DNA from: Paenibacillus endoradicis
Lineage (GTDB): Bacteria; Bacillota; Bacilli; Paenibacillales; Paenibacillaceae
Length of the DNA stretch: 64,000 nucleotides
Direction of reading: 5' to 3'
Assembly: GCF_024721975.1 (NCBI RefSeq)
Contig: NZ_JANQBB010000006.1
Span: 364,241 to 428,240, forward strand
The notes under the pieces are model-generated. The model was not told the DNA's origin, did no database searches, and was given only the letters and a program-made list of their open reading frames with translations. Numbering within the stretch: position 1 is the stretch's first letter; each line of letters starts with the position of its first letter. Below, piece by piece: positions 55,269-63,207 of this stretch. The position numbers and the translations under genes were made by a program.

Positions 55269-55721
55269 ATGGATCTGTTCATTCAAATTGGCATTATTAT
55301 TATTACGATTGCATTTATTATTCTGATGTATTCTATTGTACAAACGTTGAAAGTGTTGAAAGCAGCAATTGAAGAAATGCGGCTAATGATTGGACAAGTA
55401 CGAACGGACGTCTCTCACATTTCAGAAGATATGAAAGAGGCCATCCATAACACGAATGAAATGACGCTCGATGTAAGGAAAAAGTTAAGCTCTCTCAACA
55501 TACTTTTTGCAACCGTCAATGATATTGGACAAGCTGTTCATTCATTTACAGGTGTAGCTAAAGAATCTGCCGCTAATCTAGCCACAACATTGAAGAAGGA
55601 TCAGCGTCAAACTGTACAAAGTGATCGTAATACCTCGAAACGTACCGATGGGATTTCTACTGCAATAGTAGACACTATCATTTCTTCATTACGAATATGG
55701 AAACGAGTCAAAAGATTTTAG
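55269..55721 (+). CDS. DUF948-type membrane protein
   Basis: About 150 residues: one N-terminal membrane helix (FIQIGIIIITIAFIILMYSIV), then a long amphipathic coiled region typical of DUF948 (general stress protein YtxG-like), and a basic C-terminus RIWKRVKRF. The ATG at 55269 follows GAGGATG; a GTG nine bases earlier is less well placed. YtxG and YtxH are neighbouring stress genes in Bacillus, and a YtxH protein is also encoded here at 57169. First gene of the sigB operon. Confidence 0.82.
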   Translation: MDLFIQIGIIIITIAFIILMYSIVQTLKVLKAAIEEMRLMIGQVRTDVSHISEDMKEAIHNTNEMTLDVRKKLSSLNILFATVNDIGQAVHSFTGVAKESAANLATTLKKDQRQTVQSDRNTSKRTDGISTAIVDTIISSLRIWKRVKRF

Positions 55722-55757
55722 ACTATAATAAAGTAACGATAGAGAGGAACATGACTA

Positions 55758-56201
55758 ATGACAAACCCTCGTATTCATTTAACAATACCTGCTCAGGCAG
55801 AGTATATCGATATTGTTCGACTAACTTTATATGGAGTAGCTAACAAAGCTGGATTCTCCTATGAAGAAATTGAAGACATGAAAGTAGCTGTATCAGAAGC
55901 TTGTACAAATGCTGTACTACATGCTTACGATTTTCAACACTTTGGCTTAATCAATGTTACATTCCAATTAGAAAAGGATTATATCTGTATTTCAGTCAAA
56001 GATTCTGGCAGTAGTTTTCAGTTTGAACAAACAGTTAGTAAGCCTGTTGCTCTTCATAATCAATCATTAGATAATATTGTTCCTGGAGGACTGGGAATTT
56101 ATATGATGCATGCCTTAATGGATAGCGTCGAGTTTCGTACCGACCTCGGTACGGAGGTGATACTAACAAAGAGAATTAGTAGAAAAGAGGAACTTGCATG
56201 A
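55758..56201 (+). CDS. rsbW: anti-sigma-B factor RsbW (copy 2)
   Basis: A 147-residue GHKL kinase/anti-sigma factor with intact boxes: N-box Glu47 and Asn51 (VSEACTNAVLHA), G1 Asp82 (VKDSGSSF) and glycine lid PGGLGIYMMHALMDSV. It overlaps sigB by ATGA, the standard arrangement for the cognate anti-sigma. It is therefore the likely main partner of sigma-B and kinase of RsbV. Confidence 0.93.
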   Translation: MTNPRIHLTIPAQAEYIDIVRLTLYGVANKAGFSYEEIEDMKVAVSEACTNAVLHAYDFQHFGLINVTFQLEKDYICISVKDSGSSFQFEQTVSKPVALHNQSLDNIVPGGLGIYMMHALMDSVEFRTDLGTEVILTKRISRKEELA

Positions 56202-56971
56202 ATAACAAATCCTCCTGTCTTAATCCAGAACAAACGATAGAATTGATGGAGATCTACAAAGTGAGTGAATGTAATGATATCGCAACTGAACTGCTTCTTC
56301 ATTATAAACCGCTTATTCGAATGGCCGCTGTCAAAATGTCACGTAGTCGACCCGATTTGTTTGAAGATCTATTTCAGGTTGCTCAACTATCCATGCTAAG
56401 ATTATTTAAACAATACGACCATGAACGTGCAATTCCATTTGAAGGATATGCAATGAAAAGCTTAATTGGACATCTCAAAAATTATTTACGTGACAAATCA
56501 TGGTATATACAAGTTCCTAGAAGAATTAAAGAAAAAGGATTGCTAATTCAGAAATCAATTGACCATCTTACAATAACTCTTCAACGATCTCCAAATATCG
56601 ATGAAATTGCAGCTCATATGGATCTAACTGTTGAGGAGACGATTGAAATTCTATCTTCTCGCGAATCTTATCAATACATTTCGTTAGATACACCGCTCTC
56701 TACTGATAATGATAGTGCAACGATTGGTGATCTTATTGATTCTCAAGTTGATGAATATAAGGCAGTTGAGCACCGGATTGATCTAGAAGATGCACTAGAG
56801 CACTTGAAAGAAGAAGAACGTAATGTGCTTAATCATATTTATCATAACGATTTATCACAGCGTACTATTGCCCAGCAGCTCGGCATTTCGCAGATGAGTG
56901 TCTCACGTATACAGAAGCGTGCGATTATGAAGCTACAAAGAATATTAGCTCATCATAAGTTAGATGAATGA
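56198..56971 (+). CDS. sigB: RNA polymerase sigma factor SigB
   Basis: A 257-residue sigma factor of the SigB/SigF/SigG group. Region 2 includes DLFEDLFQVAQLSMLRLFKQYD and FEGYAMKSLIGHLKNYLRD; region 3 follows VPRRIKEKG; region 4 ends in LSQRTIAQQLGISQMSVSRIQKRAIMKL. The start overlaps the rsbW stop, with AGAGGAAC upstream. Its partners and probable targets lie in the same 10 kb. Confidence 0.94.
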   Translation: MNNKSSCLNPEQTIELMEIYKVSECNDIATELLLHYKPLIRMAAVKMSRSRPDLFEDLFQVAQLSMLRLFKQYDHERAIPFEGYAMKSLIGHLKNYLRDKSWYIQVPRRIKEKGLLIQKSIDHLTITLQRSPNIDEIAAHMDLTVEETIEILSSRESYQYISLDTPLSTDNDSATIGDLIDSQVDEYKAVEHRIDLEDALEHLKEEERNVLNHIYHNDLSQRTIAQQLGISQMSVSRIQKRAIMKLQRILAHHKLDE

Positions 56972-57022
56972 TAACTTTTCTTAATATACTTCACATACGC
57001 CTATTACCTCAACCTGCTCCTG

Positions 57023-57069
57023 ATACCTTATCCTGATTGTTATCTTTCAATTAGGATAAGGTATTTTTG
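57023..57069 (+). terminator. terminator after sigB
   Basis: ATACCTTATCCT pairs with AGGATAAGGTAT, followed by TTTTTG. Confidence 0.88.
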
Positions 57070-57097
57070 TGCAAAGAGTAACATTAATCATGACACA

Positions 57098-57134
57098 ACT
57101 AAGCAGAACTGCTCTTTTCGCAGTTCTGCTTAGT
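57098..57134 (-). terminator. terminator after the YtxH-like gene
   Basis: ACTAAGCAGAACTG and its exact complement flank a 9-base loop; T-run weak on the minus strand. Confidence 0.7.
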
Positions 57135-57168
57135 AACCTTTTAATACTCCTTTATGTGATTATGAGCT

Positions 57169-57525
57169 TTATTTGTCTGTAGCTGTTAGCTTATCTTTAA
57201 TCTCGTCTTTTGTGGAAGAAAATGTATTTTTAATGTTCTGATTAGATTCTTTCGCTTGATCAGCAAGACTAGATGCTTCTTCCTTAACACTTTCAACGAT
57301 ATCTTTTGTTGTATCACCAACGGTGGATGCAATCTCTCTTGTTCTATCTCCAACTGTAGATGCGATTTCTTTCGTTTTATCACATAAAGAATGATATTTG
57401 TTCGATAGTTCCTCTCGCATCTTGGCACCCGACTTAGGTGCTAGTAATAGTGTAGCAACGATACCCATCGCGCCTCCTATTACAGTCCCTAGCAATATTC
57501 CACTACTTCTCGTTTCATTTGGCAT
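57169..57525 (-). CDS. YtxH domain stress protein
   Basis: A 118-residue protein. A glycine-rich membrane helix (ILLGTVIGGAMGIVATLLLAPKSGAKMRE) is the YtxH signature; the rest is a charged amphipathic helix with an 11-residue-like repeat EIASTVGDRTREIASTVGDT. Such proteins are sigma-B-dependent in Bacillus. AAGGAGAG precedes the ATG. Confidence 0.9.
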   Translation of the reverse strand: MPNETRSSGILLGTVIGGAMGIVATLLLAPKSGAKMREELSNKYHSLCDKTKEIASTVGDRTREIASTVGDTTKDIVESVKEEASSLADQAKESNQNIKNTFSSTKDEIKDKLTATDK

Positions 57526-57593
57526 TTGATATCTCTCCTTTTTGTTTCATTTAATAAAAATGTGTAAGTAATGTATCAACTTCTTACTATGTA

Positions 57594-57619
57594 GTAACCA
57601 CCCTAGCAATCTTTGAAAC
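57594..57619 (-). promoter_or_regulatory. sigma-B-type promoter of the YtxH-like gene
   Basis: On the minus strand GTTTCA (57619-57614), 14 bases, GGTTAC (57599-57594), 69 bp before the ATG. Confidence 0.5.
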
Positions 57620-57643
57620 ATATTTTTTGAATCACTTATATCT

Positions 57644-57669
57644 GTTTCATAGTAGACACAAGTGGGTAT
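57644..57669 (+). promoter_or_regulatory. sigma-B-type promoter of the YjzC-like gene
   Basis: GTTTCA (57644-57649), 14 bases, GGGTAT (57664-57669): a full consensus -10, 65 bp before the ATG. Confidence 0.7.
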
Positions 57670-57733
57670 TAATGAACAAGTGACATTACAATAATGTGGT
57701 TCACTAATCTACCATTGAAAGGATTGACTGAAC

Positions 57734-58030
57734 ATGAAAACAGCTACTGATTTACATCACACAAGTGAAGAGGTAATGGAGACCGGGCAGTATGTATGTG
57801 CTGCTGGAGAAAAACGAGAACTTAGCAAAGGAAACGCATTTCCTGCTTGTCCACAATCAGGAAAAGACACAACATGGCGCCATACTAATCATCAACATAA
57901 AACCGGTGAGCTCGTAACAGAAGCCGGTCAATATATCGATGATGATGGTGAACGAATGAACTTAAATGTCGGTAACAAATTTCCTACTTGTCCGAAAACA
58001 GGTAATAATACCACATGGATTCATGCATAG
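57734..58030 (+). CDS. YjzC-like protein, internally duplicated
   Basis: A 98-residue protein made of two related halves of about 45 residues, each of the form GQYxxxxGE(R/K)xxLxxGNxFPxCPxxGxxTTW. A single such unit is the length of the usual YjzC family protein of Bacillus. Function unknown. AAAGGA precedes the ATG. With its sigma-B-type promoter it belongs to the stress regulon. Confidence 0.82.
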   Translation: MKTATDLHHTSEEVMETGQYVCAAGEKRELSKGNAFPACPQSGKDTTWRHTNHQHKTGELVTEAGQYIDDDGERMNLNVGNKFPTCPKTGNNTTWIHA

Positions 58031-58064
58031 TACAACGGCTTTATTTCTTATTTCATAAACCAAT

Positions 58065-58111
58065 AAAGGGATGCCGAGTAGTAGTCTTGACTACTACTCG
58101 GCATCCCTTTT
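58065..58111 (+). terminator. terminator after the YjzC-like gene
   Basis: A 21-bp perfect stem beginning AAAGGGATGCCGAGTAGTAG with a 4-base loop, followed by TTTTAT. A second perfect 15-bp stem (TGTATCATCAAATAA) follows at 58117-58160. Confidence 0.9.
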
Positions 58112-58194
58112 ATCATTGTATCATCAAATAATTTCTATCAAGAAGTTATTTGATGATACAAACAATACATGTGAATTTTTGTATCTCAACATAA

Positions 58195-58222
58195 AAATCT
58201 CCCAATCAGATGATTGGGAGAT
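58195..58222 (-). terminator. terminator after the small basic gene at 58235
   Basis: On the minus strand ATCTCCCAATCA, two bases, TGATTGGGAGAT, then TTTTATG. Confidence 0.82.
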
Positions 58223-58234
58223 AACTACACTCCA

Positions 58235-58381
58235 TTATGGAGTAGAAGTAGGTTTTGGTTTTTTTGTACCTTTACTCGTATATGGTTTTGGTGCGCTCGC
58301 AACTTTTCTTTCTGCTGCTTGCCAACGATTCCATCCTTTTTTTCCAGTTCCTTGACCTGTACCGCCTTTACCTTTAGCCAA
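58235..58381 (-). CDS. small Gly/Lys-rich protein of unknown function (48 aa)
   Basis: A TTG-started frame of 48 codons preceded by GGAGTGATAAG. The protein opens MAKGKGGTGQGTGKKGWNRW and ends in a Lys/Pro/Thr-rich tail. It has its own promoter (TTGGTG-N17-TACAAT on the minus strand, about 80 bp upstream) and terminator. Composition suggests a nucleic-acid-binding or disordered peptide; family not recognised. Confidence 0.65.
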   Translation of the reverse strand: MAKGKGGTGQGTGKKGWNRWQAAERKVASAPKPYTSKGTKKPKPTSTP

Positions 58382-58510
58382 CTTATCACTCCGTTATGAG
58401 ATCTACTAAAATAACTGGTCAGCTATATTAGTGTCTACTTTTGCTTTCTTTATTGTAACAGATTCCATGCCACTCACCAATAGTAGCTTTTGTATCTCGT
58501 TATTACAATG

Positions 58511-58561
58511 AAAGGGTTATCCCTCTTGCCATATGGTATCAGCATTACGGATAACCCTCTT
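58511..58561 (-). terminator. terminator after the first SLH gene
   Basis: AGGGTTATCC pairs with GGATAACCCT across a 28-base loop; TTTCATT follows on the minus strand. A close copy lies at 63115. Confidence 0.75.
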
Positions 58562-58601
58562 GTATTAATCTATTGTTCAATATTGGGTTCTAAGTACTCA
58601 G

Positions 58602-61600
58602 TTATTGCTGTTGCGCTAATACTTTCAATAATACAGTAACTGCTTCCGCTCTTGTTGTCATTCCGTTACCGTCATAACGATTGTTACCTTTGCCCTCTAT
58701 CAATCCAAGTTCCTTCATTGCAGCTACTGCACCTTTTGCCCATGTTGGAATGACTTGATCATCCGCAAAATCTGTAATGGCATTCTCTTCTGTCACTAAT
58801 TCCATTGCACGTGCTATCATCACTGCCATCTCTGCACGGGTAATTTCTGCTTGAGGGCGGAAGCTTCCTTCACTATCGCCTAAGATTATGTTTGCTTCCA
58901 ACGCTTTTGCTACTGCACCTTTAGCCCAATCTCCGATTTCTGCTGAATCTGTAAATGTAAGATCCGTCGCTTTGCCTTCTAGCTTCAACGTATTCATCAA
59001 CATCACGACAAATTCTGCTCTGGTTACATTTCGTTCAGGTTGGAACGTTCCATTCGAATAACCCGTTACGATGCCTTTGTCTACCGCTTGGATAATGTTA
59101 TCTTTTGCCCAATGACCAGCAATATCACTAAATTTCAGCGCATCTGTTGGTACATCTACCGATTGACCCACTACGAGTACAGCGAACTTTGTAAAATGTT
59201 TAACCGATACTGTGATACGATTTCCGTTCACCGTACCTCCAGTAATCTCTATCCATTGTTTTGTAAGCTCATCATAATAGAATACGCCTGGTCTTTGGTC
59301 ACTGCCTACTTTATTTGGATCAAACATGAATGTGAGTGTAGCTGGTTTACTGAAATTTTCCGGGAAGTTTTTCAGTATCTCAAATACATGACTACCTAGC
59401 AGTTCATCATTAGCTAGAAGGTTGTTCGTTTCAAGTAATTTTTCTATCGTAATCGTTACATCGTTGTTCGTAGCATTCACTGGTATAGAAACCGTTACTT
59501 CATTGTCTAACGCAACCGTTCCTGTACTCCCTGTTGGAATCGTTACCTTACCATTGGATGAGGTTACATTCGGATCAATGATCGGTGTTGATCCACCATT
59601 GCCGCTAGACGCTGCCTTACGCGTCACGACTACCGTGTACACCTTAGACAGTTCATTCCCTACTGTTACCGTTATTATAATCGTATTTGCTCCTACTTTA
59701 AGTGGAAGCGTAGCACTTGCAGCACCACTTGTAACGATCGTACTTGCTTCACCATTCACAGAGACTTTTACTACTGCTGTTGGTTCGACTACTGTAGGAG
59801 TAACAGTAAGACTAGATACTCCATTGGATACATCTTGCGTATAATTTGTCTCTGATCCTGTAAATGTCTTATTCAATGCACCACTACTTAATACTAGATT
59901 ATTTAGATCAAGACTTGCTTCGCCACGTGTTACGACAACCGTATACATCTTAGATGGCTTATTCCCAACCGTTACCGTTACTGTTATCGTATTTTCTCCT
60001 ACTTTAAGCGGAAGTGCATTACTGGCTTCTCCAGTTTTAACAATCTCACTGTCTTCGTCATTCACTGAGACTTCCACTATTGCCGTTGGTTCTACTACTA
60101 TAGGAGTCACTGTTAGACTGGTCTTTCCATACGCCACATCTTGCGAATAACTTGTCTTGCTACTTGTAAACGTCTCATTCAGTTGACCACTGCTTAATGC
60201 TAAGCTTCCTAGATCAATACTTGGCTCGCCACGAGTCACGACAACCGTATACTCCTTAGAAAACTCATTTCCAATCGTTACCGTTACTTTAATCGTATTT
60301 TCTCCTACTTTAAGCGGTAAATTAGCACTTGCTTCTCCACTCGTTACGATCGTATTAGCTTCGTCATTCACAGAGACTTTCACGATTGCTGCTGATTCGG
60401 CTACTGTTGGAGTAACTGTTAGACTAGATATTCCATACGTGACATCTTGCGTATAACTTGTAACTGAACTATTAAATGTCTCATTCAGTGCACCACTACT
60501 TAATACTAAGCTTCCTAAAACAAGATTTGGCCCGCCACGAGTTACGACAACCGTATAAACCTTAGAAAGCTCATTCTCATCCATTACGATTACTTTAATC
60601 GTATTTGCTCCCACATTAAGCGGAAGAGTAGCACTTGCTTCTCCACTCTTAATGATCGTGCTAGATTCACCATTCACAGCTACTTTCATAATTGTTGTAG
60701 GTTCTAATGCTGTAGGCGTCACCGTTAGACCAGATATTCCATACGCGACATCTTGCGTATAACTCGTCACTGGACCCGTAAATGTCTCATTTAGTGCACC
60801 GCTATTTAGTACTAAGCTACTTAGATTAAGATTAGCTTCACCACGAGTTAAGATAATCGTATACACCTTAGAAGGCTCATCGCCAACCGTTACCGTAATC
60901 GTATTTGCTCCTACTTCAAGTGGAAGAATCACACTTGCTTCTCCACTCGTAACATTTGTACTTACTCCACCATTCACAGCTACTTTCACGATTGCTGCTG
61001 AGTCCGCAGCTGTAGGAGTCACCGTTAGACTAGTCACTCCATACGCTATAGATTGGGTATAATTCGTCTTTGAACTAGTAAACGTCTCATTCGTTGCACC
61101 ACTACTTAGTATTAAACTACTTAGATTGACATTTGGCTGAATGATCTGTTGCACCGTTGCATCTGCATATCCGTCCGCAACTACTGCGATCGTATAGGTA
61201 GCAGCTGAAAAAATGTTAGCAAATAGTGTAATCTTACCTGCTTCTATCGAGTAATCCTCTTCACTCAATGTGTCCCCATTAGCAACAATGGTTGTAATCG
61301 CGTTTCTCCATGTTGCATTATCAATGAATGTAATTTCTATATCATTTATAACATCGTTATTAGTTATATCAGCTGATAGGACAGGAGAGCTAAGTAACCA
61401 CACCGCATAGAAGGTTATGTCCGCTCCAATGTTGATATTATATAATTCTCCTGGTTGATAATCATCTCCACTACCATCTGCTTCTGTATTCCAGCCAACG
61501 AAAGTGTGTCCTGATTTGGTTAAGTTTCCACTATTATCGTCTAAAGTTATTTCTTGACCTTGCTTAAGAAGTTTAAATATTGGAGCTCTACCACCCGTAT

Positions 61601-62897
61601 TTCCATTCCCTGAATAGATGACATACTCAGGACTAGGCAATTCAATGAGATAAGGATAACCATTATTATGTGCTGGATTTATTGTCCAAGTACTATCATC
61701 GAAATTCCAGCCCGTATAGGTTGCTATTTTTTGCATGTCTGCTATAGATACTGAATCGCCTTTACCACTATCAGATTGACCCGTTGTCTCCTTATTGTAA
61801 AAACCATTAATTACGGTAGCGCCAGTAGCTAAAATACCAACTAATCCACCTGTGTTACTAGTACCACCAGTTACTTTACCGGTAGCATAACTATTATTCA
61901 TTGATTGTTGAGCGTACCCGATTAAACCACCTACGTTCTCATCACCAGAAACATTTCCTAGTGCGAAGCTGTTTGTAACAACATTATTACTATTTCCAAT
62001 TAATCCGCCCACGTTTTTTCGCCCAGACACATTGCCTGTAGCATAGTTTTTATTTATTGATAAATTATTACTAGCTTCACCGATAAGGCCACCTACATTA
62101 CCATAAGATGACTTACTAGTTACATTACCGGTAGCGTAGTTATTATTTATTGAAGAAGTACCACTAGCTGTACCGATCAGACCACCTACATTACCATAAT
62201 CAACCCCAGTTACGTTACCGAAAGCGAAGGTGTTATTAACTGTCCCAGAATCAACCACACCAATCAAACCACCTAATTGAGCACCAATTCCACTTACATT
62301 GACATTAGCGTTACTATTAAGAACCTTTCCATAGAAGTTTTTACCAACCAATCCTCCTACAAAATTCAAACCAGTAACTTCCCCTGTAGCAGAGGATGCG
62401 GTCACTGTACCCATATTGAAACTAACTAGACTACCAGTATTATTCTCTCCACTAACATTTACATCAATAAGATGAATGTCACTTATCGATGCTGAGCTAG
62501 CTACAAATCCAAATAATGCCTGACCTTCTGTAGTAGGTCTATTAATATACAAGTTACTTATCGAATAGCCAGCTCCATTAAGATTCCCTTGAAAAGTATT
62601 GCCCCAATTTCCAATTATGGTCCAACCTTTCCCGTCATCATTACTTGCATAGCTACTTAAGTCAATATGATCAATCAATTCGAAGTAAATACCCGCTTCT
62701 AAATGGTTACGAACAGCATTCAATTGATCCGCATTTGCAATTTGAAACGGATCATCTTCAGTTCCATTCCCACCAGCAAATTCTGGCGACTCGGCTGCTA
62801 CCTTGTAATCCCCCAATATTGCTATTTGCTGCGTAGTACTTAACAACAGCGTCATCGCTAGCAGAATTACAGTTACTTTTCTTCCTAAATTTCTCAT
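58602..62897 (-). CDS. SLH-domain surface protein with GLUG, InlB-like and cadherin-like repeats
   Basis: A 1431-residue exported protein. Signal peptide to about 34; GLUG-type repeats (about 150-380, many xxNxxATGxVxG(x)xNVGGLIG units); an InlB/Listeria-Bacteroides type repeat (about 430-510, ending ITFYAVW); a DUF1533-like domain (about 510-590); five cadherin-like beta-sandwich repeats of about 97 residues (590-1095) each closing in VYTVVVTRG; a beta domain (about 1110-1240); and three SLH domains (about 1255-1431) that bind pyruvylated cell-wall polymer. Probably an adhesin or surface coat component. TAGAGGAG precedes the ATG. Confidence 0.9.
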   Translation of the reverse strand: MRNLGRKVTVILLAMTLLLSTTQQIAILGDYKVAAESPEFAGGNGTEDDPFQIANADQLNAVRNHLEAGIYFELIDHIDLSSYASNDDGKGWTIIGNWGNTFQGNLNGAGYSISNLYINRPTTEGQALFGFVASSASISDIHLIDVNVSGENNTGSLVSFNMGTVTASSATGEVTGLNFVGGLVGKNFYGKVLNSNANVNVSGIGAQLGGLIGVVDSGTVNNTFAFGNVTGVDYGNVGGLIGTASGTSSINNNYATGNVTSKSSYGNVGGLIGEASNNLSINKNYATGNVSGRKNVGGLIGNSNNVVTNSFALGNVSGDENVGGLIGYAQQSMNNSYATGKVTGGTSNTGGLVGILATGATVINGFYNKETTGQSDSGKGDSVSIADMQKIATYTGWNFDDSTWTINPAHNNGYPYLIELPSPEYVIYSGNGNTGGRAPIFKLLKQGQEITLDDNSGNLTKSGHTFVGWNTEADGSGDDYQPGELYNINIGADITFYAVWLLSSPVLSADITNNDVINDIEITFIDNATWRNAITTIVANGDTLSEEDYSIEAGKITLFANIFSAATYTIAVVADGYADATVQQIIQPNVNLSSLILSSGATNETFTSSKTNYTQSIAYGVTSLTVTPTAADSAAIVKVAVNGGVSTNVTSGEASVILPLEVGANTITVTVGDEPSKVYTIILTRGEANLNLSSLVLNSGALNETFTGPVTSYTQDVAYGISGLTVTPTALEPTTIMKVAVNGESSTIIKSGEASATLPLNVGANTIKVIVMDENELSKVYTVVVTRGGPNLVLGSLVLSSGALNETFNSSVTSYTQDVTYGISSLTVTPTVAESAAIVKVSVNDEANTIVTSGEASANLPLKVGENTIKVTVTIGNEFSKEYTVVVTRGEPSIDLGSLALSSGQLNETFTSSKTSYSQDVAYGKTSLTVTPIVVEPTAIVEVSVNDEDSEIVKTGEASNALPLKVGENTITVTVTVGNKPSKMYTVVVTRGEASLDLNNLVLSSGALNKTFTGSETNYTQDVSNGVSSLTVTPTVVEPTAVVKVSVNGEASTIVTSGAASATLPLKVGANTIIITVTVGNELSKVYTVVVTRKAASSGNGGSTPIIDPNVTSSNGKVTIPTGSTGTVALDNEVTVSIPVNATNNDVTITIEKLLETNNLLANDELLGSHVFEILKNFPENFSKPATLTFMFDPNKVGSDQRPGVFYYDELTKQWIEITGGTVNGNRITVSVKHFTKFAVLVVGQSVDVPTDALKFSDIAGHWAKDNIIQAVDKGIVTGYSNGTFQPERNVTRAEFVVMLMNTLKLEGKATDLTFTDSAEIGDWAKGAVAKALEANIILGDSEGSFRPQAEITRAEMAVMIARAMELVTEENAITDFADDQVIPTWAKGAVAAMKELGLIEGKGNNRYDGNGMTTRAEAVTVLLKVLAQQQ
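59600..61130. repeat. five tandem beta-sandwich coding repeats of about 290-300 bp
   Basis: Five successive units of the SLH gene share long similar stretches (for example the minus-strand text for TVTPT, and GEAS-x-x-LPLxVG) and form a direct-repeat array prone to unit gain or loss. Confidence 0.75.
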
Positions 62898-62977
62898 CTT
62901 ATTCTCCTCTAATGCTCATTATTTTCTTAAATAGACTACTCCTTTAATTTTATAGTGCTTTTACTAAAATTACGCCT

Positions 62978-62995
62978 ACCCATATGGGTAGGTTT
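62978..62995. promoter_or_regulatory. 18-bp perfect palindrome upstream of the SLH gene
   Basis: CCTACCCAT and ATGGGTAGG meet without a spacer, about 80 bp before the SLH ATG. It could be a regulator site or the stem of a leader hairpin; on the + strand TTTTT follows, but no + gene ends here. The rest of 62898-63207 is AT-rich and otherwise holds only the terminator at 63115. Confidence 0.45.
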
Positions 62996-63114
62996 TTGCG
63001 AAAAAATCATCTTTATTTGGATTTAGAGCAGTTTTTCTAGAAAAAATAAACAAAGCCACCTACATATGATCACAACTCTAAGATCAGTCCTAGATGACTT
63101 TATAATATGTAATA

Positions 63115-63166
63115 AAAGGGTTATCCCTCTTGCCATAACTAATCAGCATTAAGAATAACCCTCTTA
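63115..63166 (-). terminator. terminator after the second SLH gene (copy of the one at 58511)
   Basis: Same hairpin sequence as at 58511 with a few changes (GAATAACCC instead of GGATAACCC), so the duplication that produced the second SLH gene extends past its stop. Confidence 0.7.
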
Positions 63167-63207
63167 TATTAATGTTGTAATCTCAATATTGGATAGTAAT
63201 TAGCCCG

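Noticed and set aside
59040..59844. Antisense frames inside the SLH gene
   Set aside because: Both lack translation signals and fall opposite repeat and SLH coding sequence.
62898..63110. Cyclic-di-GMP or other riboswitch in the SLH leader
   Set aside because: I could not find the conserved core of any riboswitch class I know; only the palindrome stands out.
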